Assembly: GCF_003148475.1 (NCBI RefSeq)
Contig: NZ_QGGG01000008.1
Location: forward strand, 124,001 to 188,000
Reading direction: 5' to 3'
Source of the DNA: Pseudaminobacter salicylatoxidans
GTDB taxonomy: Bacteria; Pseudomonadota; Alphaproteobacteria; Rhizobiales; Rhizobiaceae
Length of the DNA: 64,000 nucleotides
The notes below the pieces were generated by a model, which was not told where the DNA came from, made no database searches, and worked only from the letters and a program-made list of their open reading frames with translations. Positions 57,241 to 64,000 of the stretch are shown here, in pieces. Both the position numbers and the translations under genes were made by a program. Within the stretch, counting starts at the first letter, position 1; each line of letters starts with the position of its first letter.

Positions 57241-58520
57241 ATGGCTTCCTCCTTCCGCGTCGGTTGCTGTGGCGGGAATGGTTCCAGTCCATCCAGCTTG
57301 TGCCCCATGACGGGCGCGCGGCGGACCTCGGTCAGATAGCTCAGGAACAGCGACACCGAGACGATGCCGTAGAGCAGCATGAAGCAGCTCGAATTGAAGC
57401 CAAGCCAGTCCCGCAGGCCGCCGAACATGATGGGCAACAGGAAGCCGCCCAGACCGCCGACCATGCCGACAAGGCCGCTCACCACGCCCATATTCTCGGG
57501 AAAGTCGTCGCCGATATATTTGAAGGTCGAGGCCATTCCGAAGGCGAAGGCCACGCCGACGACGAACAGCAGCGGCGTGAACATCCAGGGCGACAGGGCG
57601 ATGGTGAAATCGCGCGAACCATCGATGGTGCGGATCGAGAAATCCGTGTGCGGATAGGACAGGAGAAACAGCGCGATCCACGCCGTCCACAAGACCCACC
57701 AGGTCACACTATGCGCGCCGAAGCGATCGGAAAGCAGGCCGCCAACCGCGCGCAACAACCCGCCCGGCAGCGAAAAACAGGCTGCGAGCAAAGCGGCTTG
57801 CGCGACGGCGAAACCATATTCGCTGACAAAATATTGCGGCATCCAGATCGACAGGGCCGTGAAGCCCCCGAACACGATCGAATAATACTGGCAGTATTTC
57901 CAGACACGGCGATCCCTCATCACCGCAAGCTGTGCGCCCAGGGACGCCCCGCTTTTCCCGGCTCCCGGATCGGGCGCTGACAAGAACCAGAACAGCACGG
58001 CGCTCGCCACCAGCGCCACCGCATAGGCGCGCGGTACCGCCTGCCAGCCATAGACCTCCATGATCGAGGGCGCGACGAACATATTCAGAGCCGCGCCTGC
58101 CGTTCCCGCTCCGAACACGCCCATGGCGAAGCCGCGTTGGCTGGCGGGGAAAAACCGTGCCACATAGGGCGTCCCCACCGCAAAGGATGCGCCGACCAGA
58201 CCAAGCGCCAGGCCAAGCAGCAGGAACTGCCACAGCGCCGTCGCATAAGCGGCGATGTAGAGCGGGATCGCGCAAATGACGAGCAGCAGGGTCATCAGGA
58301 TGCGGCCGCCGATGCGGTCGGTCCAGATGCCGAGCGGCAGGCGAAACAGCGAGCCGGTGAGCACCGGCGTTGCCGTCAGCAGACCGAACTGGGTGGCGTC
58401 GAGTTCCAACTCCTCGCGGATCGGGATGCCGATGACGCCGAACATCATCCAGACCGCGAAACAGATCATGAAGGCCCAGGTCGTAACCAGCAGTACGACA
58501 ATTCTTCGAGCATTCGACAT
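57237..58520 (-). CDS. narK: Nitrate/nitrite MFS transporter NarK
   Basis: The product is 427 aa from the ATG at 58520 (MSNARRIVVLLVTTWAFMIC), which has GGGGG close before it; an ATG at 58532 is the alternative. Twelve helices are expected. NNP-family motifs are visible: the nitrate-binding arginine in helix 2 region LFRLPLGIWTDRIGGR and the glycine-rich GMASTFKYIGDDFPENMGVV followed by SGLVGMVGGLGGFLLPIMFG. It imports nitrate and/or exchanges nitrite. It is the first gene of the nar operon and its stop overlaps narG. Confidence 0.95.
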   Translation of the reverse strand: MSNARRIVVLLVTTWAFMICFAVWMMFGVIGIPIREELELDATQFGLLTATPVLTGSLFRLPLGIWTDRIGGRILMTLLLVICAIPLYIAAYATALWQFLLLGLALGLVGASFAVGTPYVARFFPASQRGFAMGVFGAGTAGAALNMFVAPSIMEVYGWQAVPRAYAVALVASAVLFWFLSAPDPGAGKSGASLGAQLAVMRDRRVWKYCQYYSIVFGGFTALSIWMPQYFVSEYGFAVAQAALLAACFSLPGGLLRAVGGLLSDRFGAHSVTWWVLWTAWIALFLLSYPHTDFSIRTIDGSRDFTIALSPWMFTPLLFVVGVAFAFGMASTFKYIGDDFPENMGVVSGLVGMVGGLGGFLLPIMFGGLRDWLGFNSSCFMLLYGIVSVSLFLSYLTEVRRAPVMGHKLDGLEPFPPQQPTRKEEAI

Positions 58521-58840
58521 CACGACCCCCATTGGGTGCGGGCCAGGCTAGTTCCTGCCAGCCTCCGGCGTGTCAAATGTTCCCTTCAATTACCACGTCG
58601 CCGGCGCACCCATCATGCTGACATAGAGCTTCATAAAGCTCCGGCCATCCCGTGTTTCAAAGAATTTGGAGAGTATGTCGTTCACCCGAGGACGGAAATC
58701 TTCAGGTTATGCGCAAATTAGACCGCCTTGGCTGCCACGAAGACAGCGACCAAAGCCGAAGATATAGTCTCGGGTCTCACCATGCAGCCGGTCCGCATGG
58801 CGCAAAACATGATTTGACGTTATTCGGCGTCGGTCCAGGC
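58521..58840. other. 320-bp promoter region of the nar operon
   Basis: The narK promoter must lie here. I found no clean Fnr/NnrR box (TTGAT-N4-ATCAA) and no second NsrR dyad by eye. No gene is present. Confidence 0.4.
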
Positions 58841-59575
58841 TCAGTCGAAGATGCCTTCGCTGTGCTTCTCCACATAGACCGCGAGGCCAAGCGTATGGTC
58901 GCGGCTGAGCTTTTCGGCAAGCTCGGTATCGCGCCGTTCCAGCGCGTCGATAATGGCCAGATGGTCCTTGATCGACTGCGAGGCACGGTCGTCGCGGCCG
59001 ATCGTGATCTGCCGGATGCCGCGCACGTGGAGCAGGATGTCCTCGGTCATGCTCCGCAGCACGCTCGATCCCGTCATCTCGATCAGCGTCTGGTGGAAGG
59101 TGAGGTTGGCCGTCGAATATTCGCCTACATAGTCGGAGGGCTTGTGGCTGTCGTTGAACTCCTCGAAGAGTTTGCGCAGCCGGGCAATGTCCTTGCCGCT
59201 GGCGTTGAGCGAAACCAGGCGTGCCGCCATGCCTTCCAGTGCCGCCCAGACCTGGATCATCTCGATGACCTCGCGCTTGGTCTTGCGCAACACCATCACG
59301 CCGCGGCGCGGGATCGACTTCACAAAACCCTGCTGCTCCAGCATGGCGATGGCTTCGCGGATCGGCGTACGGCTCACGCCCAGCTTTTCGGCAAGCTGGC
59401 GCTCGTCCAGCCAGGTGTCCTCGCTGGTGCGATAGATTTCCATATTCGCGATCGCATGCTTCAGTGTTGCGTAGATACGCGTCTTGAAGGTCGGTTCCGA
59501 ATTGAAAGGTTCAAGAACAAGCTCGGGAGTGGTTGCGTCAGCAAGCGGCCAGCGTATCTGAGTTCTAGAAGCCAC
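58841..59575 (-). CDS. GntR-family regulator with FCD domain
   Basis: The product is 244 aa from a GTG at 59575. The N-terminal winged HTH reads DERQLAEKLGVSRTPIREAI and RRGVMVLRKTKREVIEM. The C-terminal all-helical FCD domain (~100-230) has the metal/ligand His pattern in TANLTFHQTLIEMTGS and IKDHLAIIDALERRD. FadR-subfamily members sense small organic acids and repress nearby catabolic genes. It lies just downstream of the CoA-ligase cluster on the same strand, with 266 bp between, and is the likely regulator of that cluster; the ligand is probably the acid or CoA-ester involved. Confidence 0.88.
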   Translation of the reverse strand: MASRTQIRWPLADATTPELVLEPFNSEPTFKTRIYATLKHAIANMEIYRTSEDTWLDERQLAEKLGVSRTPIREAIAMLEQQGFVKSIPRRGVMVLRKTKREVIEMIQVWAALEGMAARLVSLNASGKDIARLRKLFEEFNDSHKPSDYVGEYSTANLTFHQTLIEMTGSSVLRSMTEDILLHVRGIRQITIGRDDRASQSIKDHLAIIDALERRDTELAEKLSRDHTLGLAVYVEKHSEGIFD

Positions 59576-59841
59576 GAGAGGTGATCTCCATGTTATGGAA
59601 TAAGTAATGCCATTGTTCTTGTAGCACTTTTCAGCCTGAAAGCGAAACCCGCCCGAGCCTTGAGAACAGGCGCTGACGAACTGGACGGCCCCTTTTCCGG
59701 ATTCCGGCGCTCTGGCTGGATTGTGCGCTCAATGAACGCACCGGTCGTGCAATTGCAAGCATATTGCCGGGAAGAAACAATGGTTCGTCTCCCTCCGTCC
59801 CGAGCTTTGCCCTCGACGGGGGGAGACTGTAAACGCAACCT

Positions 59842-60758
59842 TCAGCCGTTGGCCGCCATGCGCTGGCCGCCACGCAGACCACCCAGCAATTCCACCAGCG
59901 TCGAACCAAGGCTGGCGGGCGTGGGCGAAACGCGGATGCCGGCAGCCTCCATCGCGGCCACCTTGTCCTCCGCGCCGCCCTTGCCGCCGGAGATGATGGC
60001 GCCCGCATGGCCCATGCGCCGGCCCGGAGGGGCAGTGCGGCCCGCAACGAAGCCGACCGTCGGCTTGGAACGCCCGCGCTTGGCTTCGTCGGCCAGGAAT
60101 TGGGCGGCTTCTTCTTCGGCGCTGCCGCCGATCTCGCCGATCATGATGATCGACTCGGTAGACGGGTCGGCGAGGAAGAGTTCCAGCACGTCGATGAATT
60201 CAGTGCCCTTGATCGGGTCGCCGCCAATGCCCACGGCGGTCGTCTGGCCGAGCCCCTGCTGCGAGGTCTGGAACACCGCCTCATAGGTGAGCGTGCCCGA
60301 GCGCGAGACGATGCCGACCGAGCCCTGACGGAAGATCGATCCCGGCATGATGCCGATCTTGCATTCACCGGCGGTAATGATGCCGGGACAGTTCGGCCCC
60401 ACCAGCCGCGATTTCGAGCCGACGAGCGCACGCTTGACGCGCTGCATGTCGAGCACCGGAATGCCCTCGGTGATACACACGATCAGCGGGATTTCGGCAT
60501 CGATCGCCTCGCAGATCGCATCGGCCGCGCCGAAGGGCGGCACGTAGATCATGGAGGCATCCGCCCCTGTCGCATCGCGCGCTTCGGCCACCGTGTCGAA
60601 CACCGGAAGGTCGAGATGCGTGGCCCCGCCCTTGCCCGGCGAAACGCCGCCGACCAGCCTGGTGCCATAGGCCGCCGCCTGTTCGCTGTGGAAGGTGGCG
60701 GTCTTGCCGGTGAAACCCTGGCACAGAACACGCGTGTTCCTGTCGATCAGAATGGACA

Positions 60759-60759
<1 letters not shown>
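59842..60759 (-). CDS. Succinate/malate-CoA ligase-type alpha subunit (SucD/MtkB-like)
   Basis: The product is 305 aa from the ATG at 60759. It has CoA-binding Rossmann domain ([40 protein letters not shown]), ligase domain [17 protein letters not shown] and [16 protein letters not shown], and the phospho-histidine loop [17 protein letters not shown]. It forms the alpha half of a nucleotide-dependent acid-CoA ligase with the overlapping beta-subunit gene (stop/start TAATG). Its setting beside a GntR regulator and a third ligase, away from TCA-cycle genes, suggests a catabolic paralogue, such as malate-CoA ligase, rather than housekeeping succinyl-CoA synthetase. Substrate undetermined. Confidence 0.85.
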
Positions 60760-61958
<1,199 letters not shown>

Positions 61959-62061
61959 CGCGGAAAACCCCTGCAAAATTCGAGCAAATTTCGGGTGGCC
62001 CCGGCGCGCGATGCGCCGGGGTTCAGGATGCGAAATCAGTCCGGGTTCAGATCAGCTTAGA

Positions 62062-64000
62062 TCAGAGCAGACCCGCGCCGCGCGCCCACTTGTACTTGGC
62101 GCCGAGCACCTCGACCGGCAGTTCGGTCGAGTAGGCATAGGCCGGAATGCCGTTCTGGTAGAGATATTCGGCAGCTTCCTCGACCTCCACGTCGCCGGCA
62201 AGCGAGGCGACCATGGGCTTTTCGATACCCTTGGCGGCCATCTCTTCCTTCACTTCCACCATCAGCTTGGCGAAGACCATCGGCGGCGTCACGATCGTGT
62301 GCCAGTAGCCGAGGATCAGCGAGTGGATACGGTCATCCTCCAGTCCCAGGCGCACGGTGTTCTTGTAGGTCTGGGGCGGCTCACCGCCGGTGATGTCCAC
62401 CGGGTTGCCGGCCGCGCCGAAGGGCGGGATGAACTTGCGGAACGCCGCGTCAAGATCGTCCGGCATGCTCATCAGCTTGAGGTCGTTGTCCACGCAGGAG
62501 TCCGACAAGAGCACGCCCGAGCCACCGGCACCGGTGATGATAAGCACGTTCTCGCCCTTGGGCGTGGGCAGGATCGGCACGCCGCGCGCGAACTCGAGCA
62601 ACTGCCGCAACGACCTGGCCCGAATGACGCCGGACTGCTTGAACACGTCGTCATAGATCTTGTCGTTGCCCGCCAGCGCCCCGGTGTGGGAGGATGCGGC
62701 CTTGGCGCCGGCGGAAGTGCGGCCCGCCTTCAGCACGACGATCGGCTTCTTCTTGGACACGCGCTTTGCCGCTTCGGCGAAGGCACGCCCGTCCTTCAGG
62801 TCCTCGCAGTGCTGGGCGATGATGCGGGTGTTGTCGTCCTGCTCGAAGAAGGCGAGCAGGTCGTCCTCATCGATGTCGGACTTGTTGCCAAGGCCGACGA
62901 TCGCCGACACGCCCATCTTGGCCGAACGCGAGAAGCCGATGATGGCCATGCCGATGCCGCCTGATTGCGACGACAGCGCGGCCGAGCCTTTCACGTCATA
63001 GGCGGTGCAGAAGGTCGCGCACAGGTTCGACGGCGTGTAGTAGAAGCCGTAAATGTTCGGCCCCATCAGACGAATATTGTACTTCTGCCCGATCTTGACG
63101 ATCTCTTCCTGCAGTTCCGGCGCACCGGCTTCCGCAAAACCGGACGGAATAAGCACCGCTCCGGGGATTTTCTTCTCGCCGCACTCGGTCAGCGCGCCGG
63201 CCACCAGCTTGGCGGGAATGGCGAAGATCGCCGTGTCGATTTCGCCGGGCACATCCCTGACGCTGCGATACGCCTTGTAGCCGAGGATCTCGTCGGCCTT
63301 GGGATGGATCGGATAAATCTCGCCCTTGTAGCCGCCGTTGATGAGGTTCTTCATCACCGAATTGCCGATCTTGCCGTCTTCGGCGGAAGCGCCGATCACG
63401 GCCACGGCCTTCGGCCGCATGATACGGTTCATCGCCGTGACGATCTCTTCCTGGCTCGGACGCGGGCGTGGAGCAGGCTGGTCATAGTCGACCACGATGC
63501 GCACGTCCGCGGCAATCGCACCATCCTTGGTGGCGAAGACGGGATTGAGGTCGAGTTCGACGATCTCGGGATAGTCGTTCACCAGATTGGAGACGCGCAC
63601 GATCATGTCGGCCAGCGCATCGCGATTGACGGGATCGCCGCCGCGAACGCCCTTGAGCATTTCGGCGGCCTGGATACCGTCGAGCATGGACAGCGCGTCG
63701 TCGCGCGTGACCGGGGCCAGACGGAAGGTGATGTCCTTCAACACCTCGACCAGCACGCCGCCGAGGCCGAAGGCCACCAGCTTGCCGAAACTGCCGTCGG
63801 TGACGGCGCCGATGATGACTTCCTGTCCACCGGCCAGCATCTGCTGCACCTGCACGCCGGCGATCTCGGCATCAGCCTTGTAGGCCTTGGCGTTGGCGAC
63901 GATCTTGTCATATGCCGCCTTCGCTTCCTCTGCCGACTTCACGCCGACGATGACGCCGCCGGCCTCGGTCTTATGCAGAATGTCCGGCGAGACGATTTTC
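62062..64000 (-). CDS. Acyl-CoA synthetase (NDP-forming), ATP-grasp plus CoA-binding fusion, 5' end outside window
   Basis: The frame is open to the right edge of the window, so the N-terminus is missing; over 640 residues are visible. The order is part of an ATP-grasp (beta-like) domain first (SPDILHKTEAGGVIVGV, VLKDITFRLAPVTRDDALSM), then the CoA-binding domain (KAVAVIGASAEDGKIGNSVM) and the ligase domain with phospho-His in SSHTGALAGNDK. The reversed domain order (beta before alpha) differs from the archaeal ADP-forming acetyl-CoA synthetases. The third CoA-ligase of this cluster. Substrate unknown; short-chain or functionalised acids are candidates. Confidence 0.85.
   Translation of the reverse strand, partial: KIVSPDILHKTEAGGVIVGVKSAEEAKAAYDKIVANAKAYKADAEIAGVQVQQMLAGGQEVIIGAVTDGSFGKLVAFGLGGVLVEVLKDITFRLAPVTRDDALSMLDGIQAAEMLKGVRGGDPVNRDALADMIVRVSNLVNDYPEIVELDLNPVFATKDGAIAADVRIVVDYDQPAPRPRPSQEEIVTAMNRIMRPKAVAVIGASAEDGKIGNSVMKNLINGGYKGEIYPIHPKADEILGYKAYRSVRDVPGEIDTAIFAIPAKLVAGALTECGEKKIPGAVLIPSGFAEAGAPELQEEIVKIGQKYNIRLMGPNIYGFYYTPSNLCATFCTAYDVKGSAALSSQSGGIGMAIIGFSRSAKMGVSAIVGLGNKSDIDEDDLLAFFEQDDNTRIIAQHCEDLKDGRAFAEAAKRVSKKKPIVVLKAGRTSAGAKAASSHTGALAGNDKIYDDVFKQSGVIRARSLRQLLEFARGVPILPTPKGENVLIITGAGGSGVLLSDSCVDNDLKLMSMPDDLDAAFRKFIPPFGAAGNPVDITGGEPPQTYKNTVRLGLEDDRIHSLILGYWHTIVTPPMVFAKLMVEVKEEMAAKGIEKPMVASLAGDVEVEEAAEYLYQNGIPAYAYSTELPVEVLGAKYKWARGAGLL

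Noticed and set aside
58521-58840. Fnr/NnrR box before narK
   Set aside because: I looked for TTGAT-N4-ATCAA and close variants and found none that I would defend; the control element may be degenerate.

Overview
The window looks like about 64 kb of an alphaproteobacterial genome, most likely from the Brucella/Ochrobactrum group of the Hyphomicrobiales. The evidence is the GC-rich coding bias, a narKGHJI-PpiC-nsrR block, a Brucella-type choloylglycine hydrolase, a cbb3 oxidase operon and a rhizobial-type intergenic palindromic element. Genus is inferred from gene content only. Both ends cut genes: a STAND-type NTPase runs in from the left, and an acyl-CoA synthetase runs off the right.

Left accessory region (1-7 kb): C-terminal part of a STAND-like ATPase; a tRNA-Arg-like cloverleaf with an oversized anticodon loop; a HEPN-type protein starting 14 nt after it; two further uncharacterised proteins. 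This looks like a small defence or mobile island. A 55-bp repeat at 6.7 kb recurs at 22.2 kb beside a broken LysR gene.

7-14.6 kb: two divergent operons face each other. One encodes a secreted SUOX-fold protein without any cysteine, a PAS histidine kinase and a LuxR-type response regulator. The other encodes a polytopic membrane protein, a secreted von Willebrand A protein with tandem 88-residue repeats, an SH3-like secreted protein and a lipoprotein. I read them as one envelope system; this is the best candidate here for something undescribed.

15-31 kb: a frameshifted homologue of the 5.3-kb gene; an ankyrin/deaminase/MFS cassette with a divergent LysR gene; an overlapping LysR-kinase-regulator run (the regulator is frameshifted) followed by a secreted HbpS/GlcG-like protein; two DHA2 efflux pumps with their regulators; a broken LysE exporter; a zinc-type CDF exporter and SmtB-like repressor behind a perfect 44-bp palindrome; a PhyH-type dioxygenase; a PIN-toxin relic and an IS630 relic.

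31-43 kb: outer-membrane protein plus amidohydrolase, facing a choloylglycine hydrolase; an intact IS701-type element with 18-bp ends and a TTAG duplication; a second copy of the ankyrin/deaminase/MFS cassette; then a ModE-like regulator facing an aldehyde dehydrogenase and a formyltransferase that together resemble a split 10-formyltetrahydrofolate dehydrogenase. Two identical-spacing dyads and a strong terminator bracket that unit.

43-58.5 kb: a low-oxygen/nitrate/nitric-oxide module: truncated globin and DUF1971 gene sharing an NsrR-like operator, ccoNOQP with small accessory genes and ccoS, nsrR, a parvulin, and narK-G-H-J-I. 58.8-64 kb: a GntR/FCD regulator and a three-gene CoA-ligase cluster (SucD-like, SucC-like, and an ATP-grasp/CoA-binding fusion) of unknown acid substrate.
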